A stretch of 64,000 bases of DNA from contig NZ_CP019646.1 of NCBI RefSeq assembly GCF_001999965.1, forward strand, positions 2,170,001-2,234,000. Reading direction: 5' to 3'. The position numbers and the translations under genes are program-made. Position 1 is the stretch's first letter. Every line of letters begins with the position of its first letter. The stretch comes from Limihaloglobus sulfuriphilus. GTDB lineage: Bacteria > Planctomycetota > Phycisphaerae > Sedimentisphaerales > Sedimentisphaeraceae. Below, piece by piece: positions 8,467-17,727 of this stretch. The notes under the pieces were generated by a model. The model ran no database searches and was not told the DNA's origin. It was given only the letters and a program-made list of their open reading frames with translations.

Positions 8467-8743
8467 GGGGACAGTTACCCATTAAATTTGTATTTTCATT
8501 CTTTTTTTGCATCCTTGCCTTTCTTTTAAGTGTCATTGGCCCGCCGACGGCAATGGCCGCAGACGACTGCCTGCCTGCTTTTCCATTTTACTCCTAAACG
8601 AATCTGAGACAATCCTGCATTTACGTCACAAACTCATCACTGCAATTCTAATACTTTTATAAACCAATACTTAGACTACCACGTCCGCCGACCCGTGTCA
8701 ATAAAAAACGCGGCAAATCACTCTTAAAAGGGTAACTGTCCCC
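8467..8743. repeat. repeat A copy 3
   Basis: A complete 277-bp copy with perfect 14-bp inverted termini GGGGACAGTTACCC / GGGTAACTGTCCCC. The core is very close to copies 1 and 2. It cuts the transposase gene on its left and a lipoprotein reading frame on its right, so either it inserted at an older junction or it formed one. Confidence 0.8.
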
Positions 8744-9450
8744 TGTTCCTGACCTTCACTTTTATTAATTTTATCCGCTGCATCCATAGCACTATCTGAT
8801 GGTTCACATTCAGCGTTATCGCCTTGATCATCACTAACTTCATCCAGCGCATCATCCAAGGGAGAATTAAAAGGGTTGAGACCCTTTGTTTCGCTATTAT
8901 TACGTATCTCCTTTATTTTAAAATGTTACACTCGCTAAATCTGTATTCTTTAAAAGTATTATTCATGTTATCCGTTTTTTGGAGCCCGCGACAGGTGCTA
9001 TAAACTTAAATACCGAGCCCAGCCGGTCACAACCTGTTCGTATTCGCTAATCACTTTACCCATCTTATCATAAATGAATCAAGTATCAAGGATATAACAC
9101 ATTTAAACAATAACCATAAACTATTCATTTGTAATACTTTGCAAAAACAAAGGGTCTCAACCCTTTTAATTCTTCCCTGTAAGTTGACATCTATTGCCAC
9201 TGGTGTGTTGAACTTGTTTCCTAAGCTCAATTGTATTATTGGTTATTGTTTTAGTGGTTTTTCCTATCAAATCACAATCAGCAAGCGATGTTTCACCATT
9301 TATAATCAAGCCATTTTTGGCCATTACTTCAAAAGCATCTTTTTCCAAAAAGGACAGACTTAAATATTCGTTAGCTATTTTGGAAAAACAGGAACTAGCC
9401 AAAACCAAAATCATTAAAACCAACAAATCTAATCTTCTTTGAATTCTCAT
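8744..9450 (-). pseudogene. lipoprotein gene broken by a repeat-B element and repeat A
   Basis: The N-terminal 91 codons (9450-9178) encode a lipoprotein signal with lipobox VLASSC followed by a hydrophilic domain. At 9177 a 318-bp repeat-B-bounded element begins, adding GKN and a stop. On the far side (8859 downward) the same frame continues with an acidic stretch LDDALDEVSDD and then SAMDAADKINKSEGQE until repeat A copy 3 at 8743. The in-phase join across the element supports one original gene, but the second piece has no recognisable family and could be chance. Confidence is good for the first part, lower for the join. Confidence 0.55.
8860..9177. repeat. repeat-B-bounded element (318 bp)
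   Basis: The left end GGGAGAATTAAAAGGGTTGA plus GACCCTTTG and the right end CAAAGGGTCTCAACCC plus TTTTAATTCTTCCC are near-perfect inverted repeats of about 29 bp. The inside is AT-rich, has no useful open frame, and differs from repeat A. Single ends of the same kind are found at 4337 and 5183. It looks like a small non-autonomous (MITE- or REP-like) element. It lies inside a lipoprotein frame. Confidence 0.75.
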
Positions 9451-11515
9451 TTGAATCTCCTTTATTTAGTGATAAATCCTGAATTTACCCAATTTGCATG
9501 GTCAAAGTTTGGACCTTCGTTTGCTTCATTTACGACTAATCGAATTTCATCTGCATTGCATGGCAGTTCAATATCGAATATATAGTTTTGTCCTTTAGCA
9601 ACGATCGGACTCTCTGCCAGTAGCTGATCATCTACATATACTTTGAAGATAACTTCTCCCTGATAATCAGTGCCTGTATTATTATCATCCACTCCAACAG
9701 CAGCAACAAAGCGTTTATATTCAGGTTTCAGCTCATAAATAATTTCACTTGGTGCATGAGTTCCTATTCCCTTTTTATAAACTGTTCCTGCAATTTGTAA
9801 GGGGCTGTTCATATAACTTTTATTAACCTTCATTTTTTCAAATTGTTGAACTGATTTTACAGGTTCAAGATCACTTATATGTATGTCCGAAGCCAATTCA
9901 ACAGCACTTAAACTATGTACTTTCAGTTCCGCAATTGACCACCAGGATGCATTATCTGATCCGGTTTGAACAATCTTGATATATCTTCCAAAAGTGTTTG
10001 GAAATTTGATTTCTACCATACCATCTCTGGCTTTTCCTTTGGCTACGGGACTCTCTTTGAAACTGCTATATCTACTGATATAAATTTCATATTCTCGTGG
10101 ATAGTCACCGCCGGCTACACCACAATTAAGGCTTATGCCTCGAATCAATTGATTTTCCTTTAAATCTAAAATAAACCATTGCCCGGGACTTTGTGACTCG
10201 CCAGTTTTCCAGATTGTATTTGTGTCTCCATCTATCGCTTTATATGCAAACTCGTTTTGATGTGATGCTTTCGCAATTGGAAGAGCTGAAAATTTGTCTG
10301 CGGCTCTGGAAATATCGACCTTCTTAAAAGCCTTGATCTTGTACCGTTTATTTTGAAAATTGCCTGTCCGTTTGACACTACCTTTTTGTTTGGAATTGAC
10401 CCATGACAATCTCAATTTGCCAAATTTTCCATCTTCATAATCGTAGGATAGACCATCATCCTCAAATAACTCAAAATCACTGGGATCATTACCGTAGACA
10501 TAAGCTGTAATCTCAAAGATGGTATCCTTATTCACATTTTGAACAGGCTCGGCCAGCGGAATAATAGAATTTTCACGAACAAATATCGGTGTCTGGCCTG
10601 GTTCAATGTTAACTCGATAATTTTCACCGCCTTGATAGAGTTTGTTAGAATCGAAATTTATCCAGTTATAGCCTGCAGGCATGTAAACAGTTCTTCCTGA
10701 CCTGCTACCAAGAACCGGAGCCACCATAATATTATCACCAAACATGTATTGATCCTCAACATTACGGACCTTAAGATCATTGGGAAACTCTATAGGCAAA
10801 GCTCGCACTGGTGGTAAACCAGTAAAATGATATTTAGCAAAAGCTGAATAAAGATACGGCAAAAGACTCATACGCAATTCGACCAGTTCTCGAACTTTTG
10901 CAATTATCTGTTTTCTTTCACTTTCAGGTAAAAATTTATTTGCCTGATTTTTTTCCCGATCAAATTGCATCCATAATGGGTTTGGTACAAACCAAGCATT
11001 AATGCAGATTTGTGGTGCAAATACAGCCATACCCAAGCGGCTGATTAGTTCCTCATAGGTCGCCGCTTCTCGTATTTCCGGTGACCAAAGCTGACCGGCA
11101 AACGAAGCATTTAACAACTGACGAAGATATTCTTCCTGGCTATAGGCATCACTGTAAAGGGTGAAGGAATACGGAGCGGCAAGTGAACCTGTTGCACGGA
11201 CATCCGACCAGGTTCGTAGGTTTTTCTTTTCAAAAACCGAAAGGATGGATTTCTGATAATACTGTCCATACAACTGGGTCATCTGTTCACCATCGATACC
11301 TGACGAAAAAACAGAGCAATACGGATAATTGAAAGGAGTGGTATCATCCAGGGGCTGGCGGTCGCATTCATCAGCTTTGAAGCCTGTAATTCCCTGATCA
11401 ACAAGTTTTTCATGGTAATCTGCAAAAATCTTAAAACCTTTTGGATCGGCAAAATCGACTACCAGCCCGCCCCAGACCAGATAATCCGCAGAATGAGGCA
11501 AAAGCTTTTCAAGCG

Positions 11516-12627
11516 GATTCAACTCATAAGTGCAATTAAGTCGCCAAAATTGTGGTGAGCTGGTATACTCTCTCACTGAATTATGGTGACCTCAACGAAA
11601 GGAACACTTATGAGAGCGTACAAGCAGCTCACCGAAGACGATCGTATCGAAATATATGCCATGAAGCAAGCAGGAAATCAACAAAAACAAATAGCTGCGG
11701 CGTTGGGCGTTTCTCCCAGCACGATCAGCAGGGAACTGGCCCGCAATACAGGTCTGCGGGGCTATCGCCCTAAGCAGGCCCAGCAAAAGGCTTTATATCG
11801 ACGGATGGCCGCCCGTAAAGCAGTCAAAATGAAGCCGGAGACGATAGAATACATTGAATCCCGCCTCCGGCAGCAACATTCGCCGGAGCAGATCGCAAAA
11901 CGCATGAAAACCGATCCCCACTGGCAGGGGCCGGCCGTCAGTCATGAGCGGATTTACCAGCACATTTGGCAGGATAAAGCCCGGGGAGAAACCCTGTATA
12001 CCCATCTGCGGATTGCCGGGACCAAACAAAGAAGAAAACGAAGAAACAGCCGGGACCGGCGTGGAACGATCAAAAACAGGGTTGGTATCGAAAAACGCCC
12101 ACCGGTTGTAGAGAGAAAAAACCGCATCGGGGACTGGGAAGGCGACACCGTCGTGGGGAAAAACCATCAGGGAGCCCTGGTAACCCTGGTTGACCGCAAA
12201 AGCAAGCTGACGCTGATCGGTAAGGTAGATCGTTATACCGCCGAAGCGGTTGAACGGACCATTATCGCCCTGATCGGCACGCTGCCCCGACGAACCTATA
12301 CACTGACAGTGGACAATGGCAAAGAATTTTCAAACCATGAATCTATTGCCCATAACCTTAAAATTAAGGTCTTCTTTGCCGATCCCTACAGTGCATGGCA
12401 GCGGGGCTTGAATGAGAATACCAATGGCTTGATCCGTCAGTATGTACCAAAAGGAAGTGACATCCGAATGCTGACCAATCAGAAGATTGAGCACATAATG
12501 AATCGACTGAATAATCGACCCAGAAAATCTCTTGGATTTTTAACCCCAAATGAAGTATTCTATAAGAGGAAAAAACTAACAGGATAACAAAACAGGATTT
12601 AACTTAATTGCACTTGGGAGTTGAATC
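11516..12627 (+). mobile_element. IS30-family insertion sequence
   Basis: A 1112-bp element whose ends are inverted repeats: GATTCAACTC, two variable bases, then AAGTGCAATTAAG on the left, mirrored at the right. A 2-bp CG duplication flanks it (11514-11515 and 12628-12629), the short duplication typical of IS30. Boundaries were set by demanding that the GH31 reading frame be restored. The transposase gene is intact, so the element may be active. Confidence 0.9.
11610..12587 (+). CDS. IS30-family transposase
   Basis: A 325-aa DDE transposase. The N terminus has the IS30 helix-turn-helix (QLTEDDRIEIYAMKQAG, then QIAAALGVSPSTISRELARN). The catalytic core includes RIGDWEGDTVVGKNHQGALV (first Asp), YTLTVDNGKEFSNH (second Asp) and WQRGLNENTNGLIRQY (Glu). 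The start at 11610 has a GGA ribosome site 6 bases upstream; an in-frame ATG at 11583 lacks one. It is transcribed opposite to the GH31 gene it interrupts. Confidence 0.95.
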   Translation: MRAYKQLTEDDRIEIYAMKQAGNQQKQIAAALGVSPSTISRELARNTGLRGYRPKQAQQKALYRRMAARKAVKMKPETIEYIESRLRQQHSPEQIAKRMKTDPHWQGPAVSHERIYQHIWQDKARGETLYTHLRIAGTKQRRKRRNSRDRRGTIKNRVGIEKRPPVVERKNRIGDWEGDTVVGKNHQGALVTLVDRKSKLTLIGKVDRYTAEAVERTIIALIGTLPRRTYTLTVDNGKEFSNHESIAHNLKIKVFFADPYSAWQRGLNENTNGLIRQYVPKGSDIRMLTNQKIEHIMNRLNNRPRKSLGFLTPNEVFYKRKKLTG

Positions 12628-13636
12628 CGCGTCATATAACGGACTTGTCGGATGTATATAAGCATGCTCCCATAGATTAATCTGATAATTCATGTTATGG
12701 AGCTGTTCGATAAAACTTTTGGGGGCTGGAAACCGTTCATCAGACCATACCAGCGAACAGGAATAAGCTTTCGATTGCCAGCCAGGTTCAAGACCAATTA
12801 TATCACATGGTATCTTTTGCTCTCTTAGAGTTTCTGCTACATTTAAAACAGTATCTGCATCTGCCGCAGTATAGGTTCGATATTTTAAACCAAGTCCCCA
12901 CATAGGAGGCATGGCAGCGCCACCGGAAAAAAGATTGTAACGCTGAACAGCTTCCTTTATCGTAGGTCCGGCGAATACATATACATCGACCCCTTTGGCA
13001 TTTGGTATGTCGAAAACAACTGAAGTTTTGCCGGTAACAGCCTGAGCCGCATAAAGGTCCTGTACTGATGTTTTGAGGTCTTCTTGTTTTTCCTGCCTAG
13101 AGTTGTTGTTAAATTTATGATTTAATCTTGCGACATGTACAAAAGGCACACGGGCAGTATCAACCCATACGCCATATCCCTTTGTGCTGTAGTATAATGG
13201 TACCGGCCCATGCCCCGCACCGGTTTTGCCTGTCGAGCTGGATTGAACAGACAGCCATTTCCGTAGACCTTTGTGCCGATAAGCTTTTGCATCTAAACCA
13301 AAACCGTAAATCTCTTCGCCAGGTTCATCACAGGGTACATGAACGATACACCTGCTGTCAGTTACACGACAACTAATATCATCTAATTCAAAAGGTAAAC
13401 TGCCCGACGGCAAAGCTGAAAGACTTTCATGTTGAATATCTCTTATTCTAAGTTTAGAAGGAACAAACTTATCAGGTGTTCCAAATCGAATTTTCCACAC
13501 ACCTGGTGCGATTTCTTCAACAAAACCCTTTTCAAAAGTCATGGAATTATTTCCGAACAAAAATGAACTTATTGTAAATAAAAAAAATAAAATTAATATG
13601 GGTTGATGCTTTTTCATTTTAATTCCTTTCAAATTT

Positions 13637-13749
13637 CTAATTATCTAATTCCAACATGCGTTTACGATAGTACATGTAATTTTCATATGAAACATTGTCC
13701 GGCACGCCATGGTCACATGTCGGAATATAACCTCCGCGTTTAACCATAA
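13637..13749 (-). pseudogene. C-terminal fragment of a URO-D-like protein
   Basis: Thirty-odd codons on the minus strand end with GGYIPTCDHGVPDNVSYENY and then YYRKRMLELDN before TAG. This is the well-conserved tail of uroporphyrinogen-decarboxylase-like (COG0407, MtaA-related) proteins common in planctomycetes. The rest is missing: ISL3 copy 2 begins at 13750 and the sequence beyond it is unrelated. The fragment sits 19 bases upstream of the GH31 start on the same strand. A full-length relative lies at 50346-51377. Confidence 0.8.
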
Positions 13750-15086
13750 GGCTCCTCACATAAATTTGTGCGGAAAAATTTAATATAGCATATGTTAACA
13801 CTTGTTATAATGATGATTTAGAACAATGTTATAGCAAGGGAAAACATATGCTACTTAAAAGAATACTAAAAAAGACATTAAAAGTCAAGAGACATAAAGT
13901 GGTAAAAGTCGATTATAGTGACAATCAGCTCAACTTTTATTTAGACGTTCACAAACGTCGGCGGCTGCCTTGCGGCACCTGTCAGACGTTTGCTCCGCAA
14001 CGTGACCGGCTTCCGCAACGGCAGATTAAGCATGTTCCGTTATGGGGCATACCAGTGCTGCTGCATTACCGTCCGGTTCGTGTCAGCTGTCCCAAATGCG
14101 GTGGCCCGCGGGTTGAGGACATACCCTTTACCTCAGGTAAATCACGTATGACAAACGGATTGGTCTGGACCTTGAGCAGTATGGCGAAATTGCTGCCCTG
14201 GCAGACGGTTTCTCAGATGTTTAATGTCAGCTGGAATACGGTTCAGTCTGCGGTAAAGCAGGCAGTTGACTACGGCATGAAACACAGGGATACAGGAAAG
14301 GTCATTTATATTGGCATTGACGAAGTATCCCGCCGCAAGGGTCATACGTATATGACGGTGGTGTACGACCTGGAAGAAAAACGCATTTTATGGAGCGGCC
14401 AGGGCCGGAAAAAAGAGACGCTGGAGGCGTTTTTCAAAGAACATGGAAATTCGTTAAAAGGCAGTTTAAAAGCGGTTTGCTGTGATATGTGGCAATCGTA
14501 CATTGATGTTGTAAAAGAGCATGTTGACGAGGATGTTGTTCTGGTTTTCGATAAATTTCATATCGTACAACATTTGAATCAGGCTGTCGATGAGGTACGC
14601 AAACAGGAAGCTATCACGCTCAAAAAAGACAACCCCGAACTGCTTAAAAAAACGCGATATATCTGGCTGAAGAATCCTGAAAACCTTACAGACAAACAGC
14701 GTGCACGTCTGGGGTATCTGGAGAAGCTGAATCTTAAAGTCAACAGGGCTTATTTATTGAAAGAATCCTTTCGTGATTTTTGGGATTACCGCTACCCTGC
14801 AGCTGCCAAAAAATATCTTGCAAAGTGGTTCTGGTGGGCCACCCACAGCAGGCTCGAACCATTACGTGATTTTGCCTGGATGCTCAGAAAACATCAGCAA
14901 GGTATCATAAATTATTTCAAATGCCGAGTCACCAATGGAGTCACCGAAGGTATGAACAATAAAGTTAAAACAATAGTCAAAAGATGTTATGGATTCAGGA
15001 CAATCCCGACGCTGCAGTTAGCCTTATATCACTGCCTTGGAAAGCTGCCTGAACCTGAAAATATGCACAAATTTGTGTGAGGAGCC
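13750..15086 (+). mobile_element. ISL3-family insertion sequence, copy 2 (no target duplication)
   Basis: 1337 bp, the same length as copy 1 and nearly identical, but in inverted orientation. The ends begin GGCTCCTCACA. The flanks do not match: the last eight bases on the left are AACCATAA and the first eight on the right are TATTATTA. The missing 5' part of the URO-D-like gene on the left and unrelated sequence on the right point to a deletion or rearrangement starting at this copy. Confidence 0.95.
13848..15080 (+). CDS. ISL3-family transposase
   Basis: A 410-aa protein, nearly identical to the one at 5636-6868, with the same zinc-binding Cys pairs, helix-turn-helix and DDE motifs; it differs at a few positions near residues 48 and 70-73. 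The frame is intact and ends inside the right terminal repeat. With two intact copies only 6.8 kb apart in opposite orientation, the enzyme could act on both. Confidence 0.95.
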   Translation: MLLKRILKKTLKVKRHKVVKVDYSDNQLNFYLDVHKRRRLPCGTCQTFAPQRDRLPQRQIKHVPLWGIPVLLHYRPVRVSCPKCGGPRVEDIPFTSGKSRMTNGLVWTLSSMAKLLPWQTVSQMFNVSWNTVQSAVKQAVDYGMKHRDTGKVIYIGIDEVSRRKGHTYMTVVYDLEEKRILWSGQGRKKETLEAFFKEHGNSLKGSLKAVCCDMWQSYIDVVKEHVDEDVVLVFDKFHIVQHLNQAVDEVRKQEAITLKKDNPELLKKTRYIWLKNPENLTDKQRARLGYLEKLNLKVNRAYLLKESFRDFWDYRYPAAAKKYLAKWFWWATHSRLEPLRDFAWMLRKHQQGIINYFKCRVTNGVTEGMNNKVKTIVKRCYGFRTIPTLQLALYHCLGKLPEPENMHKFV

Positions 15087-15304
15087 TATTATTATAACAA
15101 AATACAATAAAAATTGGCGACTTTTTTGTTCCGGTATTGGTTATTTTGACGTGGTACTGTGTGGTTATATTCATAATCTGCGTAATCTGCGGATGATATA
15201 GATAAATTTATCCACATAGATTTTGTTTCAATGAAAACAGTCACACACATAGCAAAGAGCTAACAGGCAATTACGTTCGCAGCGGCGGCGCGGGGGTTTT
15301 GTGG

Positions 15305-15332
15305 TTGACTTACGAGCTGTTTGGATTAGAAT
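15305..15332 (+). promoter_or_regulatory. likely sigma70 promoter for the lpxK operon
   Basis: TTGACT (15305-15310) and TAGAAT (15327-15332) are separated by 16 bases and lie about 45 bases before the lpxK start. This is the only good promoter pair I see in the 292 bases between ISL3 copy 2 and lpxK; the rest of that stretch shows nothing else. Confidence 0.5.
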
Positions 15333-15378
15333 CTTCTTAGTAAATATTTAACCGATATTCATAGAGGATTTTGGAAAA

Positions 15379-16434
15379 TTGAAGCAGCAGCAGTTTCATG
15401 ACATAGTAACCGGCAGGGACAAGAGCGTAAAGGCCGCGGTTTTGCGGTTCTTGATGCTCATAAGCTCCCGCTTTTACCTGCTTTGCGTCAATATACGCAA
15501 CCTGTTATATGACTGGAAAGTCCTGCGTGTGGAAAACGCCGGCAAGCCGGTGATCAGTATCGGCAACATCACCGCCGGCGGCACGGGCAAGTCTCCAACG
15601 GTAATTTCGGTTTGTAAATACCTGACGGATAAAGGACTTAAGACCGCCGTCCTGACCCGCGGCTACAAGGGCACTGCCCAGACCGCTGATGAGCCGGAAA
15701 TGATCGCCCAGAGATGCCGCGGCACTATGGTGATTGTAAACAAAGACCGCGTTGCCGGCGCAAAAAAGGCTATCGAAAAGGGAGCTGACGTGCTTATAGC
15801 CGACGATGCCTTCCAGCACAGACGGCTTGGCAGGGACCTGGATATCCTCTGCATAGACGCTACCGAGCCTTTCGGATACGAGATGCCGCTGCCTGCGGGG
15901 CTTCTACGCGAGCCGCTGGCACAGCTCAGACGCGCACATGCCGCGGTGATCACACGCGGCGACCAGGTGCCGGCGTACAACCTGACGCGGATTACATCAG
16001 TTCTGCAGGAATATAACCCTGATATATGTGTCGCCGAGTCGCACCACCGCCCTGTCGAGGTTGTCTATGCCGACGGCAGTAACCACGACGCCAACGCACT
16101 CAAGGCCGCCGGCGTTGTTATCTTCTGCGGTATCGGCAATCCCGAATCGTTCAAAAAGACAGTAGAAGCCTGCGGAGCGGATATCAAGGCGTTTGAGTTT
16201 TTTGACGACCATCACGCCTACTCGGCGGCCGACCTGCGGCGTATTGCCGAGAAACAAAGCGAAACCGGTGCGGACATTATACTTACCACGGAAAAAGACT
16301 GGGTGAAAATTGCCCGCATAGCTGAGAACCCGCTTCCGGATAAAACGAGCGGATATCTAAAAATTGAGATCGAAATCACCGAAGGCAAAGAACTGCTGCT
16401 GGGTAAAATCGACGAAATAACAGGCAGCAAATGA
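15379..16434 (+). CDS. lpxK: tetraacyldisaccharide 4'-kinase
   Basis: LpxK (351 aa) phosphorylates the 4' position of the lipid A disaccharide precursor at the inner membrane, the sixth step of lipid A synthesis. The N terminus has a hydrophobic membrane-associating helix (about 20-45). A P-loop, ISIGNITAGGTGKSP, lies at 59-73; TRGYKG follows, then the DDAFQHRRL segment typical of LpxK, and the C-terminal TTEKDWVK motif. The start is TTG at 15379, 11 bases after GAGGA; no ATG fits better. Its stop overlaps the next gene by ATGA. Its presence shows that the organism makes lipid A-based LPS. Confidence 0.95.
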   Translation: MKQQQFHDIVTGRDKSVKAAVLRFLMLISSRFYLLCVNIRNLLYDWKVLRVENAGKPVISIGNITAGGTGKSPTVISVCKYLTDKGLKTAVLTRGYKGTAQTADEPEMIAQRCRGTMVIVNKDRVAGAKKAIEKGADVLIADDAFQHRRLGRDLDILCIDATEPFGYEMPLPAGLLREPLAQLRRAHAAVITRGDQVPAYNLTRITSVLQEYNPDICVAESHHRPVEVVYADGSNHDANALKAAGVVIFCGIGNPESFKKTVEACGADIKAFEFFDDHHAYSAADLRRIAEKQSETGADIILTTEKDWVKIARIAENPLPDKTSGYLKIEIEITEGKELLLGKIDEITGSK

Positions 16435-17717
16435 CAGAGACAAAATCAAAAGCGGTCTTTCTGGATAAATACGGCACACTAATCCAGGATCAGAGCCTGG
16501 GACAAGCAGCAGAGCAGATCAAACTCCTGCCCGGAGCGGCGCGGGCGGTATATGAGATGAAACAGCTCGGCTACAAGGCCTTCATTGCCAGCAATGAACC
16601 CGCGGCAGCCGCCGGCACGATCAGCATGGATCAGCTCGAAGAGCTCAACGCCAAATTGAGCGAGATACTCGCTAAGCAAAAGGCCGAACCCGACGGCATT
16701 TACTGCTGCCCGTTTGACCCTGATGCCGCGGTTGCGGAATACGCCCACAAAAGCAGGCTGAGAAAACCGGCTCCGGGTATGCTCCTCAAAGCCGCACAGG
16801 AACACGCCATTGACCTTGAAAACTCCTGGATGATAGGGGATTCTCTCGACGACATACGCGCCGGCATTGCGGCGGGCTGTAAAACGATACTTATCAGGCC
16901 GACTGCGAGAAAAACACCGCCTCCGCCAGACGGCACCGCGGCAGACTATGAAGCTGTAAACATAACCGAGGCATCGAATTATATAAAAATGCAAAACCGT
17001 AAAGAAAATATACAACAATCGCTTGAATTTGAAGACGGCAGCAGCGAAAGCAAAGAACCCGGCCGCCCCGCCGAAACAGCGGCTCCGGCATTGGCAGCGG
17101 AGAAACCAGCCGATACAGAGCAGGCTGTCAAGGAAAACGAGGTTATAGACGCTCAGGTAGCGTCGAATGTGGGCAAATGCCTTGAGAAAATGGGCAACTC
17201 CAGCAAGGGCAGGGACCTTCTGCTTAAAAGCTCGGGGCTGTTCGCATCCGAAGAACAGCGAAAACTCGAAGAGGCCAGACGCGTCAAAAGAGATGAGCAG
17301 GCCTCTGAGACAAAACCCGGGCCGCAAACAGCCGCGGACGAAACGCCGGCTCAGCCGCAGCAGCAAAAACCGGAGACTCCAGCCGCCCCGCCCCAGCCGG
17401 CTCCCGAGGCAAAACAGACCAGACCCGCGGCGCAGCAGCCGTCAGAGAAACACGCACAGCGAGACCTGCCGGAGACACCGCTGGAAGACGCAAACAAAAA
17501 ACCCGCCGCGACAAAAGATAAGCACGAGAACGATGCGGAGATATTCCAGTTCATTGCGGGCATATTCCAGGCGGCGGCGGTGCTGATGGGTATCGTAATG
17601 ATAATTACAATCATCATGCCGAACCTTACATCTTTCAGTGCGGCGGGACTTCTGGCAACGGCGATTGTTTCTCAGGTATTGAGCATAGCTTTTGCAAAGA
17701 TTAAACCATCACATTAG
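16431..17717 (+). CDS. HAD-family protein with altered catalytic motif, disordered linker and membrane anchor
   Basis: Residues 1-185 resemble the HisB-N/GmhB (heptose bisphosphate phosphatase) branch of HAD enzymes: FLDKYGTLI, a SNEP segment (motif II), RKPAPGM (motif III Lys) and IGDSLDDIRAG (motif IV). Motif I normally reads DxDGT; here the second Asp is Tyr (codon TAC), and the Cys residues that bind zinc in GmhB are absent. The usual acid/base residue is therefore missing. Residues about 190-370 are low-complexity Ala/Pro/Glu/Gln/Lys sequence, probably disordered, and the last 55 residues form two hydrophobic helices (FIAGIFQAAAVLMGIVMIIT and a second). Overlaps lpxK by ATGA. Possible role: a membrane-tethered heptose or sugar phosphatase with changed chemistry, or an inactive scaffold. 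Inference only. Confidence 0.8.
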   Translation: MTETKSKAVFLDKYGTLIQDQSLGQAAEQIKLLPGAARAVYEMKQLGYKAFIASNEPAAAAGTISMDQLEELNAKLSEILAKQKAEPDGIYCCPFDPDAAVAEYAHKSRLRKPAPGMLLKAAQEHAIDLENSWMIGDSLDDIRAGIAAGCKTILIRPTARKTPPPPDGTAADYEAVNITEASNYIKMQNRKENIQQSLEFEDGSSESKEPGRPAETAAPALAAEKPADTEQAVKENEVIDAQVASNVGKCLEKMGNSSKGRDLLLKSSGLFASEEQRKLEEARRVKRDEQASETKPGPQTAADETPAQPQQQKPETPAAPPQPAPEAKQTRPAAQQPSEKHAQRDLPETPLEDANKKPAATKDKHENDAEIFQFIAGIFQAAAVLMGIVMIITIIMPNLTSFSAAGLLATAIVSQVLSIAFAKIKPSH

Positions 17718-17727
17718 CGGATAGAGC

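Larger units (their letters stand above)
9462..13617 (-). pseudogene. GH31 alpha-glycosidase with discoidin and NPCBM domains, split by IS30
   Basis: Removing the IS30 element (11516-12627) and one CG target duplication joins the halves in phase as PLYDALEKLLP, giving about 1013 aa. Order: signal peptide, GH31 N-terminal beta-sandwich, the (beta/alpha)8 catalytic domain (CDIIGLEPGWQS; nucleophile Asp in GFKADECD near 11370), C-terminal beta domains, an F5/8-type (discoidin) sugar-binding domain, and a C-terminal NPCBM domain. GH31 enzymes hydrolyse alpha-glucosides, xylosides or related sugars; the exact substrate is not visible. The best start is the ATG at 13617, eight bases after AAGGA; the upstream in-frame TTG is less likely. 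The URO-D fragment at 13637-13749 ends 19 bases before it, suggesting an operon. As it stands the protein is cut and the catalytic half has no signal peptide. Confidence 0.9.

Noticed and set aside
5630-15086. The inverted ISL3 pair as a composite transposon carrying cargo
   Set aside because: Copy 1 has its own target duplication, the outer flanks of the pair do not match, and the contents are broken resident genes and other elements rather than a coherent cargo.
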